Source: Schistosoma haematobium
Lineage: Eukaryota > Platyhelminthes > Trematoda > Strigeidida > Schistosomatidae
Assembly (NCBI RefSeq): GCF_000699445.3
Contig: NC_067196.1
Span: 38,770,616 to 38,834,615 of the forward strand
Length of the DNA stretch: 64,000 nucleotides
Direction of reading: 5' to 3'
Shown here: in pieces, positions 1-12,036 of the stretch
How the letters are laid out: each line of letters begins with the position of its first letter
Numbering within the stretch: the stretch's first letter is position 1
Notes under the pieces: generated by a model
What the model saw: the letters and a program-made list of their open reading frames with translations, nothing else
Told to the model about the DNA's origin: nothing
The model's database searches: none
Translations under genes and position numbers: made by a program

Positions 1-898
1 ACATCTGTGAGGTTATCTCAGTGGGGCCGTAACTTTTAATTTATGCCAAGGAGTCGGACAATGATTTAAATTAGGAGTTTGGGTGAAGTTCATATCACTA
101 GCTCGCATTGACTGAATTGAAAGATTCCTAAAGTCTACGTCCTATTAATAAGCCAGGGTTCGAAAATAATTAATTACTCTTTACTTTCTCTCGAATGACT
201 AAAACTCTCCAGGTCTAAAACTCACTAGATGGCGTGGTAAAGTTTAACCACAAATGACATTCACTTACCAGATAAACTGGAAAGCAACCTAATAGTCTAG
301 CTGTGGCTCACATATTATCCACGGAGAACGTTGAGGACAATCCAAACCCTGAAAATATATGTAGATGAATCAGTGATAATATCCCGCTACCCGTCAATCT
401 GTAGAAAAATCTCAGGTGATAATTGACTTCGGATGATCGATAACGCTCCCGGCGCTTTTTTGTAGCATTTCAACACACAAGATATTTGGAGCAAAAAGTG
501 AAGATTACTTTAAGATCACATTTGTGAATGTAATGTGAAGAAATTTTTTTGATAATATATCTCTGGAATAATGAATTCGGATGAGATCAGAAAAATTTAC
601 AAATGTTATGATTCACACATATCACAGCATAGATTGAATGAATATAAGCAAACATATAAGTTTCTATGTCATTGTGTTGATCAAGCTAATTGTTCGTCAC
701 ATATTCAAATAAACCAACCGATTATGACATATGGGAATAGTCATAGTTGTTCGTATAAAAAACGATGAGTTGTCAGGGCTAGCGAAATAATCACTTGCCC
801 CTAGCCAAATCAACTACCATTTAGGTCACTGAATATCGAGCAGTTTACCGACGCTTATCAAGCCCAAGAAACGGACGTGAATCAATGAACTCTACACC
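1..898. other. No gene recognised; AT-rich sequence with one short ORF
   Basis: I see no exon with convincing splice sites here. A 65-codon ATG-initiated ORF lies at 571-768 (+); it is Cys/His-containing but matches no family I know and has no clear splice context, so I do not call it a gene. Confidence 0.4.
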
Positions 899-1216
899 AT
901 GGATAGGCGCATCCAGCAGTGGTCAGACCCTGCCCTCGTACCTACTCTGACTAGTGCATTTCTGTCGTACGTATGTCATACAGTCGTAGAAGTTACCATT
1001 GTACCTAAATACGACAAAAAGGAAATCTATGTTATGTATCGGCCGCTAGGCGTGATTTTGACACTAGATGAGGGCCATGCCATTTCCACCCAACTTAAGT
1101 GGGCCGCAGTCATTGATATAACCCACCTACGTTATATAAGCATTAATACAGGAACTGCAATTAACACTGTGAAATCCTCACATCAACTTAGGAAACAGAT
1201 CATGAAGACGAATTAA
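899..1216 (+). CDS. Hypothetical 105-codon ORF in a GC-richer block
   Basis: An ATG-initiated ORF of 105 codons ends at TAA 1214-1216. Its base composition is clearly richer in G and C than the flanks, and it sits in a block starting near 770, so it could be a fragment of an unclassified repeat or an old retroelement rather than a host gene. I recognise no domain. There is a hydrophobic stretch near residues 15-35 but no clear signal peptide. An isolated short ORF of this length can arise by chance, so confidence is low. Confidence 0.15.
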   Translation: MDRRIQQWSDPALVPTLTSAFLSYVCHTVVEVTIVPKYDKKEIYVMYRPLGVILTLDEGHAISTQLKWAAVIDITHLRYISINTGTAINTVKSSHQLRKQIMKTN

Positions 1217-1639
1217 TTTCTGAATCTTTCAAAATGGGAGAAACTATTATTATTATTATTATTTTTGTTATTATAAGCTTTATTCAACATTATATTTTTG
1301 GTACAACATAGAATTCTCAGCATAAAGTATTTCAACAAGTTTCCTTTTCTTATACCTTGATCGATTGTGACGATAAATTTTGAATGATGATCAGTTAGAT
1401 GTTAGAAGTTCGGTAATCCACATTTGATTACTGTTCATTCGTTTCAATGCATATTGCCAGCCACCATGATGTCGCTGATTGTACCTTTTTGTATCCCGTA
1501 TAGCGAAAGGTTGTAAACTTTCCATAAACGCGCCTGAATAGGTTGTGCGCACAATAGACATAGTGATGTGCTAAAACAAACAACAAAACAGATAACTTGA
1601 TGAAATATCTAGATCGGAGGAACAGGTAGCCCAGATATT

Positions 1640-2215
1640 CAAGCAGGCCACCGGAACTAGCTATTGGCTTTTCGTGACTAGCAAGATGTCTTCCCATTGG
1701 AGTACCAAAAGTTTGAGCAAGAGCATTAAATGGCCAGACCAAAGAGCGAAACCAAGCATCATCGACATGCACTCCATGGGTTTAACATAAATGAAGTTAA
1801 ATGGGATTATTAATTATTAACCGCTATTGGTTTGCGAACTGCAATACATCTCTCTTAATAATGGTGTTTGATTTCTCCATGTGTTCAAAGCTTCGGCTTT
1901 TATTCTTTTGTTGTTGGATCTAAAACCTTTTTTGAGGATTCTGGTGTCAGCGAAATCGATTGTATGGCCACACTCTGTGAGTTCGATGCAGTCACTGACA
2001 TGTTTCCTGGATTTTTCAGGTCTTCAGACGACTGAGTAATGTTCTCTAAATAAAGTTCGTGCCTCTCAATAGCAACGTTCTTCCTTTGAGTTTTTATTAT
2101 TTCGGAGAGTTGTATAATCGATGGTAGACCTATATTACAATGATTTGGGATCTTTCTGATACCTTCTAAAGTTCTTCCGCGGCACGGCATCGACATCGTG
2201 TTAACTTATACTTTT
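1640..2215 (-). mobile_element. Penelope-like element relic (GIY-YIG region, frameshifted)
   Basis: Read on the - strand, about 2020-1865 gives a Penelope-type GIY-YIG tail: it contains CGHTIDFADTRIL followed by KRIKAEALNTW, the Gly-His-x-Ile-x-Phe and Glu-Ala-Leu signatures of the C-terminal half of that endonuclease. Upstream, in a different frame (2196-2025), runs a Lys/Arg-rich segment with KTQRKNVAIERH, which suits the middle of the same domain, so at least one frameshift breaks it. A segment at 1650-1770 (-) has TFGTPMG, resembling the RT motif B of PLEs. It lies downstream of the endonuclease, the wrong order for one copy, so either two copies abut or this part is a chance match. Confidence 0.5.
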
Positions 2216-3699
2216 CATCTTTTTGGTTCATATATTTTCTTATCTTCCCGATGGTACACCTCAACTACTGCTTTTATAGAGTCGAAAGAACAATTATTCG
2301 ACATAGGGTTGACCTAATCAAATGCAATTTAGTTTCGTCATCATTTCATTCACTAAAAGGTTTTCGAATTCTCAGAAACTGTCACGTTGGTAGAATATGT
2401 ATTTACTGACATGTAATCTAGATATTTCTCAGGATATGTTGACTTTCGGGATCTATTTATTTCTAAACAGCCATTACGTTTTCTTACAACCAAACAGACC
2501 AGAAAAGGTTGAAAGGTGACACAGGTGTTCAGTGTTTGACAACGCTTCTACCAGTAACACCTTTTAATATGATTCGTTCCCACCCAGAGAAATCAAAAGA
2601 CAGAGTCGAGGAGATCGGAAGAGTATATTTGGCGACAACCAAAATATCGGAATTCTCCGATCTAATCTGGCTAGCGATTGCGGTTGATGTTGAGCACGGC
2701 GTTACCACACGTGATCTGGTGCGGATGCCTGACCGAGCGCCTTCAGCTAGATGAGTCCACTAAAACATATGGTCAGCATCCAATGTCGAAAACTTACAGG
2801 GCTATTTATTTTGGGGATTTATTTACCGCTACAAGGTAAATTCTAGTCAGTAGATTTATTTATTTCAGTTAATTTTACGGTTTGAGCATATTGTTGATAT
2901 TTAAAAAAAATTAGTCTTATCCGTTCTGTTTTTAATAATAAACGTGTCATCTACGTACCTAAAACAGATTCTCGGTAGATTAGAAAACTCCTAAATTCGC
3001 TGGTTCTGATAAATGCGTAAAATAGCGGCAATCGGAGAAATCGCAGACTTTATAGAAACACCTGTTTGTTGTATAAGTTTTCTCAAAGATATAGAAAGTG
3101 AAAGGTAATCGCATCTACAGAACTTCAGTAATATATGCGAGACCTAATGAACACTGATACTTTACTTCGATATCAAAATCCAAGTGACCAAATACAATGT
3201 CAAAATGTTCTAATTTTGGCTGATTTCATGCATACTTTTTACTATTCGCGCGCTTTTATATGTCATGACGATTGATTAAATGTACTCCTCAGGAGAAGTT
3301 TCAAGGTCATTTATACTTTTCAGAGCGAATATCAAGATATGTTTGCCTGGTGGAAATTTAGCCATGATATGTTTGTAGTAATGTGTTAAACAGTGTTTTG
3401 TATTTAATCTAACTTCGAGAACATAAAAGCCATAAATTTGCAATAATACATACTGAGATTGTTCGTGCCTGGGAGCTTTATTGCTATAGAGCTGATTCTT
3501 GGATATCTTTTGAAGGTCAATATCGTGTAAATTAATAATATTCTGAAATGCGCACAAGTAAGGCGCATATCAAATGAATATGAACTTACATTCTACTAAT
3601 CGATGATGAAGACACTAAAATCTTCGGGTCGAAATATGTTCGAACACAAAGTTGAAAAAAGATTACATTGAACCAAAGCAGTTATGATCAACTGGATAT
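2216..3699. other. No gene recognised; unclassified sequence
   Basis: An 81-codon ORF at 2509-2754 (+) lies in a GC-richer patch (2500-2760) that looks like an unclassified repeat fragment. It has no family signature and no splice context. The rest is AT-rich with nothing recognisable. Confidence 0.35.
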
Positions 3700-4139
3700 G
3701 AGCACCATACTAGGACCAAATGGCAGCTCAGTGCTTCTAGTTTTCTAATGATGTTTTACGTTGATCTGCTTATGATTTCAATGAAACTCAAATATCTCCA
3801 CAATTCTGTACTTACAATTTTTGAACATTCTCTAGTAGACATTCAACACTTTCAAACTAACACTGTTGCTTTACCATCAGACTTAAAGGATGAGACATAC
3901 TGTTTAATGATTCTACAAAATTACATTTCATAAGGATAAAGACTATTCATCAACCGTTCTGGAAAATGTGAACTTCAAGTCCGGTTAACCTGAATGCTTA
4001 AAATAGATTTATTTCGAGAAAACAATTATGTTTATTACGAGAGCCATCATAAATTGGCATTATGTTATTGTTTGGACACGTCGCAAGAAGTATTAACGTG
4101 CGTTGAAGAACACTAGTATAATTTTGCATCCAATTTTCT
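3700..4139 (+). repeat. Left arm of a 440-bp inverted repeat pair
   Basis: This block is the reverse complement of 9368-9807. Both arms are 440 bp and I find only about four differences: one near 4059 and three in the outer 25 bp. The flanks differ completely on both sides, so the ends are sharp. The outer edge (3700-3745) carries the 3' half of a decayed hammerhead SINE, with CAGCTCAGTGCTTC matching the stem I/3' flank of the copies at 19103 and 31290. A 61-codon ORF inside (3748-3933) recurs unchanged in the other arm simply because the DNA is duplicated. Confidence 0.9.
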
Positions 4140-4479
4140 TGAGTTTTAACCGTTTGTGATAACACAAATTCAAGTTCAAAATCTAAAACTGTTAGTGAAT
4201 CCATATTAATGGTAGCAGAGATCACAGATTATAATGTACTAGGAAATATTTCCATGTATACGAAGGAGGAGGTGAACATTTTAAACGATCGGAAACAAAG
4301 AAGAAATACTTTTGATGTTGAGTAATATCTCAGCTTTAACGCATAAAACTGCATTCGCTAAATTAACTGAAAGTATTGTAAAGTTGGTGGTTGAAATACG
4401 TAATGAACATGTTAGGTACCATCACCAAAATCTGACTTGATAATTTCGAATAAATTGAGCATTGAGTAGATTGATATAA

Positions 4480-4610
4480 ACAAAAAATATGTTTGTAATA
4501 TCCCGATGAGTAGTAAAATAGGATTTTCTGACCTTCCGTGACTTAGTGTAGGCCACTTCTTCAGAGAATAAACAACCAAATCAAAATTAATCCTAGTTTA
4601 GATAGCACAA
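4480..4610 (-). repeat. PLE-type hammerhead end, left inverted copy
   Basis: Read on the - strand this has CTGAAGA, a stem II pair (AGTGGCC with the partner AGTCAC), then GGAA and GGTC in place of the GAAA and GTC expected of a hammerhead core. It is an inverted copy of 5040-5160, with about 110-bp arms and a spacer of roughly 430 bp that holds no ORF. The layout matches terminal pLTR-like repeats of Penelope-like elements, which are known to carry hammerheads with a very short stem III. The GAAA change suggests this copy is inactive. Confidence 0.6.
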
Positions 4611-5039
4611 CGGAGCAACAAGAATATTATGTGATCGGTCGAAAAACAGGTCCGAATAAATAAATGTCATGTCATTTCATTCAAGATGATCCATGGCCAG
4701 TTATCACTTAACTAACAATTTTTTTGCTAATTTTTATTATTATTTATTTATTTTATTCTATTTTTGTCATCATTAACCTTATTTTCACATCCATTATTTG
4801 TTTGTAATTCATAAGCGAAGTGTTTGTAAATTTGTGTGTATGTATGTGTGCACTGTTAAGGGTGAAAAATGTGTAGCCTTCATGGTGAGAAAGGAGAGAG
4901 TTTAATTTGTAAGATAATAGTGTGAGTTGTGAATAATATCAGATTAGGTGGCTAGGATAGATAGTCCAATTAAGATGTATGGTAAGGCTTTCTTTTCTAT
5001 TGAGAGCAGTAGGATTAAGCATTATATGGAACGCTTCAG

Positions 5040-5160
5040 CGAATTTCCTTTAATTCTAATTCGGTTATTTATTCTCTGAAGAAGTGACCTACACTAAGGC
5101 ACGAAATGTCAGAAAATCCCACTTTTCTCCCTATTGGATTATTACAAATGTATTATTGAT
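5040..5160 (+). repeat. PLE-type hammerhead end, right inverted copy
   Basis: This is the inverted partner of 4480-4610. Similar hammerhead-bearing sequences recur at 55171-55216 (-) and 59301-59345 (+), so this is a dispersed family and not a one-off palindrome. No reverse transcriptase ORF lies between the two arms, so the element is internally deleted or two solo ends came together. Confidence 0.6.
5066..5115 (+). ncRNA. Hammerhead ribozyme motif, PLE type, core intact
   Basis: The order is that of a type I hammerhead. A short stem I strand (TTCT, 5072-5075) is followed by CTGAAGA (5076-5082), a stem II of GTG-A-CC pairing with GG-CAC, GAAA (5103-5106), a minimal stem III and GTC (5108-5110), then AGAA closing stem I. 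All conserved core residues are present. Stem I is only four base pairs and stem II has a bulged A, so activity is possible but not certain. It lies in the right arm of the 4480-5160 inverted pair. Confidence 0.55.
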
Positions 5161-5844
5161 TTGTAATGATGTTTTGTGAGCTTTTATCAGCCAACCCAAA
5201 AAATCTAACGCTCACATTATTACAGAAAATTGTCATCGTTATGAAGGTAACTCTGCATTCAGCTCTTATCATCCATGTGACCTTAACTTTCTCATTCACT
5301 TAAACCCCTGGGTTTTAAAACAGATTCTTAAGGCAGCTTTGATCATCGATCATTATTATGAAACAAGGCAGGTTTGACGAACATTGTGTAGCGCTACTAA
5401 TTCTCCTCTTAATCACGTTGCCTTGGTTGATTATTAGTTGTGTTACTCAAATAACCACAGCTACTCACCGTCTGTCTGTCTGAACTGTATTAAAATAGTT
5501 GTACCAAAGCCAGAAGTTATATCGACAGGAAGGACTGGATATAAAACTAAAAAGCTGTGACAAGCAACAACCAACTACCTAGAATCAACAAAACAGAGGA
5601 ATGGGGATGTTTGACTTACGCTCACTTGTTTCACTTCATATTCTGTCACTACAATTTTTTAATCAGCCATAATGAAATAATGGATATTCAACAACTGAAC
5701 TTGATTGTGATTTCACGCCTAAAGTTACGAGTAGTGTCAACAAACAAAAGGCGATAACAAGAAGTTTTGGATTGAATGATTTACTATTCACTTTCAAGAA
5801 AACCCGCTTTGCAGCACCAAAAATAATGTATGCAATTTCATATC
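5161..5844. other. No gene recognised
   Basis: AT-rich sequence with short ORFs on both strands near 5557-5893. None has a domain, a splice context or a repeat match elsewhere in the window. Confidence 0.35.
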
Positions 5845-7675
5845 CTAGGAAGGTACTGTTGTACTCTGGTCTTAGAAGAGGAACTTGCTCCACACACTCA
5901 GGGTGGTGATATGATGCCGTCCAAAGAAGCAGACAGAGCGCTTATACAATGGATATCTCAGACATCCAGAATCACCAAATAATCCTTCAAAACAAAAAGA
6001 GAAGGGATTACAACAAATGTTATTTTAATGTTATGCACCCATCAATGATAGCAACGACAACGCTAGAGATCAGTTTAACGTGAGGCTGCCATCGATCGCA
6101 GTAAAGTACCCACGAAAGGGCCTGACAATTTTGTTGGGAGAGCTAAACGCCAAAGTCGGAATGGACAACAACGGTTATGAAGATATTATCGGACGACACG
6201 GACTAGGAGAAAGGAACGAGAATGGGGAGAGATTTGCAAATCTATGTGTATTCAACAAGTTGGTTATTGGTGGCACAATATTCCCATATAAACGCATGCA
6301 CAAAGTTACATGGGTTCCACCGGACCACACCACAGAGAACCAGATAGATCATATTTGCATCAGCAAAACATTCACAAGGTCAATGGAAGACGTAAGAACC
6401 CAGGGAGGTGCTGACATAGCTTCAGATCACCACCCGGTGGTAGCCAAGATAAAACTGAAGCCAAAGAAGCATTAGAAAATCGGGGAAACAGCATTTCAAG
6501 CGTTCAACACAGCCTTCCTACGGGATACTGACAAACTCAACGAATTTGAGATAACTCTCAACAACAGGTTCCGAGCCTTACAGGATCTACTCAATGAAGG
6601 AGAAACCACTATGAAGGACAACTGGAAGGGGATCAAAAAAGTACCATCGTAAGGGATGGATCTCGATGGAAACCCTAGACAAGGTTCAAGAGAGGAAGAA
6701 TGAGAAGACAACGATGATCAACAGCCTAACAATAACAGAGAAAGTGAAGGCACAAGCTGAATACACAGAAGCAAACAAGGTAGTGAAGTGGAGCATTAAA
6801 GCTGACAAACAGAAATACGTGGAAGAGCTATCGACGATAATGGGAAAAGCTGCAATAGAAGGAAATATGAAAAAACTATATGACACAACAACGAAACTGT
6901 CAGGGAAATATGGTAAACTGGAGCGACCAGTCAATGACAAAGAAGGCAAGTCAATCACTGAAAGTCGGTAACCATGAGGTGTTTGACAATTCGGAAGGGA
7001 GAACGTCATCAAACATACTTTGAAGCTGGACATATAAACTCTGTGAATATTTACATTTAACACATAACGCCTAGAAAAGGTAAAAGTCGGTGAACGTGGG
7101 AACAGTTATTCAATATGACTTAGCTCGTACTTGAAGACGTGGTAATTGTGCGTAACTCATTCATTTGCACATTCAATATATTGTTCTATTCCCAGCTGAT
7201 TGTCACGTAGGACGAGTCAGTATAGACCAAGGTGTGACTTCTACTTAAGATCTTATGGAAAAAATATTCACACCACAACGAATCTCCAGTATGTCATAAA
7301 AAAGTAAAGGCATTTTAAACAGTTATCTATGCAATATACTCAATGTCTGTTGACCAGATACTATCAGCAACAGCCTACTGCGGGAGAGAAAAAGAAAGCT
7401 TTCCGGTGAGGAGGAAATCTGGAAATGTGTTGCGGAAATCATCAAACTGCACTACGAGGCACGTGCTAACTTGGAAACCTGAAGAGAAAAGGAAAAGTGG
7501 AGGGACAAAGGACACACTACGTCGGGAAATAGAATCAGACATACAAAGCATGAATAGCAACTGAGAAGGATTGCCTAGGACAATGTTTTATGGAGAATGC
7601 TTATGAATGGCTTATGCTCTTCTCGGTGGTAACAGGAGCAATTAAGTGAGTAAGTAAGCAAGCAGATAAGTAAGC
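5845..7675 (+). mobile_element. Decayed, internally deleted RTE retrotransposon
   Basis: This sequence aligns along the intact RTE at 19971-23178. Around 5845-6060 are frameshifted endonuclease N-terminal remnants. At 6080-6472 is a readable endonuclease piece with ELNAKVG and SDHHPVV. At 6480-6650 is the linker. At 6666-6970 is the Lys/Glu-rich coiled-coil-like linker ending in NDKEGKSITE. At 7343-7560 is the extreme 3' coding end with KSSNCTTRHVLTW. The tail at 7645-7670 has the GTAAGTAAG-type repeat typical of RTE 3' ends. The whole reverse transcriptase core, about 1.1 kb in the intact copy, is missing and about 370 bp of unrelated sequence (6972-7340) takes its place. Confidence 0.85.
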
Positions 7676-9367
7676 ATCTTCAAGGTAGATACGTCAGAAA
7701 ATACATCGAATCCTACCGTTTACCATATGGATGTCTTCGGTTTATATGGAGGTTATATTCTTTATCACAGGGATTTCGAAAAACAATACGACTGTTGAGA
7801 AGATAACACTAAAATCTGTGAGTGAGAAACAATTGCAGCACTTTGTTTGCTCATACACGCTCTTCCTACAACCCTTAAAATGGTCGTCAAGAAACGTTAG
7901 TAAAACTTTTAATTTACAGAGGGTCATAATTCAATAACGATACTAAATCCTAGCGTAGGTGAAGACTAGAAATTCAGTTCAAACTTCGCAATGATTCTAT
8001 CATCTCTAATCTAACTGAAAATTAAGACGTCCCACATAATACACAGGTCAGAATATGTCGGATATCGTCAGTGAAAATGTTTTAGATCAAAGCCCTCACA
8101 TTTACTGGGCTCACAGTCGAGAACCTTTTCATATATAAATCAACCGAAGCTCTAATATTTTGGATTTCTGGTGCTAAAAAGATAGTGTCTTGTAAGGTAG
8201 TCATTTTCCTGGGTATGAAAGAGACATGGGGTATCATACTTAGTAAGTACACTAATTGAAGTCTCTTAAAGTAATTCCTTCTAAGTCTCCTTTAGTGAAA
8301 GGAGGGTGATTGTAAACTGAATTGAAAGAATCAGAATAAAAAACACTTCTGGTGATTTTCGTAAGTGTGAAGCATGCTAAGACTCAATAAGTAGCTGGAT
8401 TGGTCAGATTTTCGATATTGGAAGAGCCGTGGTGACTGCAGCCGACTAAGTATCACAGCTGAAATAAATTTGAAAAGAACGAACTTATTCAATTATCTAT
8501 ATAAGGTTCCATCCAAGTCACGGACTTCAGACAAGAAGTATCAACTGTCAATCTATAGACACATCAAGTTTACCCAACAAAATGGGTGGGTTTCATGGAT
8601 CAATTGATGTATATATTTCCCATATTATAGACGCAACAGAAATCTGGGGTTCCTTTCAAGTAACTGACCATTCACTAGTTTTAGAAAGCATATATTATTT
8701 CTCAGTAGGTGGTCTAATTCAGACTCATTAAATACTAGGAAACGACTTCAGTCCTAATGTCCCTGGATTTTTCTTCAAGTAAGTCGGGACAGTCCGAAGG
8801 ACACAGCAAGCGCAATCAAGAGCCAAAGACGAATAAAACTTCCCACCTTGTAATCAACTCTTGAAACCAACTAGTGGAAGAATTGGTCCCTGCACCTTCG
8901 ATTGGATCATTTGAAAAGACACAAGATACTCACGGAAGCTTACTCACAAAGAACTAAGAAAGCATCCAGCCTTCACAAAAACTGTCTAACACCATGTTGT
9001 GTATAGTTAAAACTGTTTATAGAAAGCCCACTGACAGCAGATATCACAATCAGATGATCAAATAACTAACCTTACACTTAGGACTGTGATATAATTATAT
9101 CTATTAATTAAAACGTGCCTAAGTACGTTTCACGATTCAACGCTCCTCGTAGTTATAGTTACGGAGGCAGAGGATTTTCAAAAGATGTGTAGTAACGTTG
9201 AGCTGAAGAAACCGATTTTCGGTAGGGTAAATCACAACAGTTTGATTGATATCCACACACGTGATTCAAACGCTACTTACTTTCGCCTGCCATAAACGTG
9301 TTAAAAAATGATGTCTTATAACTGGTTTGTTTTTCATGTAGATGTACCTCTTTATATTAATAGACAT
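7676..9367. other. No gene recognised
   Basis: I see no exon, RNA gene or repeat shared with other parts of the window. Overlapping 61-68 codon ORFs on opposite strands at 7731-7937 look like chance. Confidence 0.35.
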
Positions 9368-9807
9368 AGAAAATTGGATGCAAAATTATACTAGTGTTCT
9401 TCAACGCACGTTAATACTTCTTGCGACGTGTCCAAACAATAACATACTGCCAATTTATGATGGCTCTCGTAATAAACATAATTGTTTTCTCGAAATAAAT
9501 CTATTTTAAGCATTCAGGTTAACCGGACTTGAAGTTCACATTTTCCAGAACGGTTGATGAATAGTCTTTATCCTTATGAAATGTAATTTTGTAGAATCAT
9601 TAAACAGTATGTCTCATCCTTTAAGTCTGATGGTAAAGCAACAGTGTTAGTTTGAAAGTGTTGAATGTCTACTAGAGAATGTTCAAAAATTGTAAGTACA
9701 GAATTGTGGAGATATTTGAGTTTCATTGAAATCATAAGCAGATCAACGTAAAACATCATTAGAAAACTAGAAGCACTGAGCTGCCATTTAGTCCCAGTAT
9801 GGGGCTC
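9368..9807 (-). repeat. Right arm of the 440-bp inverted repeat pair
   Basis: This is the reverse complement of 3700-4139, about 99% identical by eye, with 5,228 bp between the arms. Its outer edge continues past the shared block into 9808-9880, where a degenerate SINE in the - orientation keeps a box-B-like GATAGAACCCAGAACC context. The left arm has different sequence at that point. This arm therefore shows more of the host SINE, which suggests it may be the older location. Confidence 0.9.
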
Positions 9808-9880
9808 AAAAGATTACATGTCCATTACCTCACAAGCGGTGATAGAACCCAGAACCTTCGATCCTGTGCCTATATATATA

Positions 9881-11334
9881 TAACTATCAATATTATGTTC
9901 ATCATATCGAAAGTGAAATGAACTATTCAAAACAATACGAATGACTGGAAGTTGATAATTTATTCAGTGTTTTTTTTCGGAATTTTATACAATGAATAAT
10001 AAAGAATAATTATACCAGTATAGTTCATAATTACTTTAATGCATGAACAAGAAATAAAAAAACAAATTCTAAATAAAAGGATTACCTGAAGTGATCTATT
10101 ACTTTGGTTTATTCGGAGAGGAAGATATCACACTTATTAACACAGGTAGGATTGTCAATTGAATAACGCGGAGAGTACCGAACTTTGGTGACATTTGAAT
10201 GCACTTTATTTCATATCATTTACATAGATAACCTTCCTAAACTTTTAACAGTCACTACGACATCTGAAGTAATATTGCAGCTTATATTTCTGTATGAAAT
10301 TTTGTTGGATTAAGACTTTCGAATGTAAACTATATTTATTTCTTAGTTATTAGAAAGAATGAGTATATAAAGCAAAATAAATTTTGCCTGATAAAATATT
10401 CATAAAAAATTTCAAGTTATGATATACAATTCATATGTGTGCTGGCTAAAGTAGATGTAAATAGACTCATGTTTCTACGTTAAATGAAGTTCACACACAG
10501 TCAATTAATGAATTATGCATAATTTAAAGAAACATATTATAGAATATGATGAAACAATCGTTAGTGATATGAAATTTATTCCTATGTACACCTCTCAGTC
10601 AGTCAGCCATAACGTAAGACCAGGCACATATATGCATCGGTCCAAGTTGACATACCTCATTAATAGAACAAGATGAACACCGGATTCATAAAAGTAGTTA
10701 ATGCAGAGGTGGTAATATATAAAAGAAAGATTGCAATAAGGATATAGTACAAGAAGAAAGAATTAGTTCGTAGAAAGAAAGATATGAAGCAATTTTAATC
10801 TCTTAGTTTAAGGGAAGACAGAGAGTGTATACACCAACGCCATTGTGATCGATTCTGAGCCATGTCACCAAGAATCTCCAGCCATTGGTTACGATTGTCA
10901 CGCGGACCCCAACCAAATAATCTGCATCTCCCAACATGGCTCGGACTAGAAGTTATTGACACCTCTGCAATGTATCATGTTGTTTATGACTAAACGACTG
11001 ATAGACAGATCAAGAAATAGATCTGTTTACATTAACGATCATATAATTCTCACATTTCGTAAACTCTCTTTATTGATAAATAATTACCAATTCAAATCTA
11101 TGAAGTCGAATCTTAGGTTACAAATAATTAATTTTTAACTAAAAGTAATCTCTATAAATCTATAATTAATTGAATATATGCGGTATTGTAGAGCTCTGAA
11201 GATGAACTTATTTCAAAGGATTCTTCCAATGCATTGATTACTTTAGAAATAATGTGCACAAAATTATTATTTGCAGTATTTCTTATATATAGCAGATATA
11301 AATAAAATGTTAGTTCATGAAATTTTCATTTTAG
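9881..11334. other. No gene recognised; presumed intron or upstream region of the + strand gene
   Basis: The exon at 11335 begins with a splice acceptor, so at least one earlier exon of that gene lies upstream, here or beyond the window. I could not identify it. A 60-codon ORF at 10956-11138 has no clean splice sites. A short (TA)n tract lies at about 9872-9883. Confidence 0.3.
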
Positions 11335-11545
11335 GAATGTGGCACAGTAGATCCTCATGAAAATGTTTCAAATTATCATAATTATTTGTCAAGAGAAATT
11401 TCTACTAATAGTATAGAAAAATATAACTTAAATGAAAATTTAAGTGATTTACAAACTGTTAGTGAAATTTTGCCGAGTTACCCTGTTTCAAACTATAACA
11501 GTTCACGTCCAGGAGCATTCTTTCCTTGGCCACGGAATATTACAG
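11335..11545 (+). CDS. Coding exon of an unrecognised protein (shared exon before two alternative ends)
   Basis: The exon is preceded by a pyrimidine-rich TTTTCATTTTAG acceptor and followed by the donor ACAG/GTAAG. It is open in one frame for 70 codons plus one base. The peptide begins ECGTVDPHENV, runs through an Asn/Ser/Tyr-rich region and ends with RPGAFFPWPRNIT. I do not recognise the protein. The last base (G) must be completed by two bases of the next exon. Both candidate terminal exons downstream start with GT and restore a Gly codon, so the phase is right for either. The 5' exons are not found in this window. Splice quality and downstream phase agreement make the exon itself well supported; the function is unknown. 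Confidence 0.75.
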
Positions 11546-11700
11546 GTAAGTGATTATTAAAAATTATTGTCAAAAGAATTTGTAGCTAATCATTGATTCA
11601 CTAAAATATAACTTCTTATGAAATAAACCGAAAATTATACTGAAATATTAATATATGATACCATAACCCTATAAACAAAATAGATCTGTTTAAAAGTAAA

Positions 11701-11970
11701 CACCCCCAAATGCCTTGGTATAGCCGAGAGTGAGAAGATTTAGCTCTCCCACTCAAAATGCTCTCACATGGCCTCGTACATACAACCACTGCAAGGGAAG
11801 TCCTACTCACTGCATTCTATAATAACGGGTGTTGTTTACGAAATTGAGAGGACGAAAAACAAGTGTCCGGCACTTTAACTGGTTTGGTGGACACAGAGGG
11901 TCCACCTAAGGGAGTTGCCAAACCCTGATTACAAACCAATGGTGAACATGGGACCCAGGATCCTGAAGGA
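11701..11970 (+). repeat. Interspersed retroposon family R1, copy A (3'-truncated)
   Basis: The sequence from CCCCCAAATGCCTTGGTATAG to the block ending CCTGAAGGAACTAG matches the first half of copies at 25526-26040 (+), 31845-32374 (-) and 58322-58783 (-). This copy lacks the A-rich 3' end. It lies in the intron between 11545 and the terminal exons, in the same sense as the host gene. Confidence 0.8.
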
Positions 11971-12036
11971 ACTAGATCCTTCAATTTAATTTACATTATT
12001 TCAATCAACTTCTTTATACTTTACAGAATTCTATAC

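Noticed and set aside
3748..3933. 61-codon ORF repeated exactly at 9574-9759
   Set aside because: It recurs because of the 440-bp inverted duplication; two copies that recent say nothing about selection.
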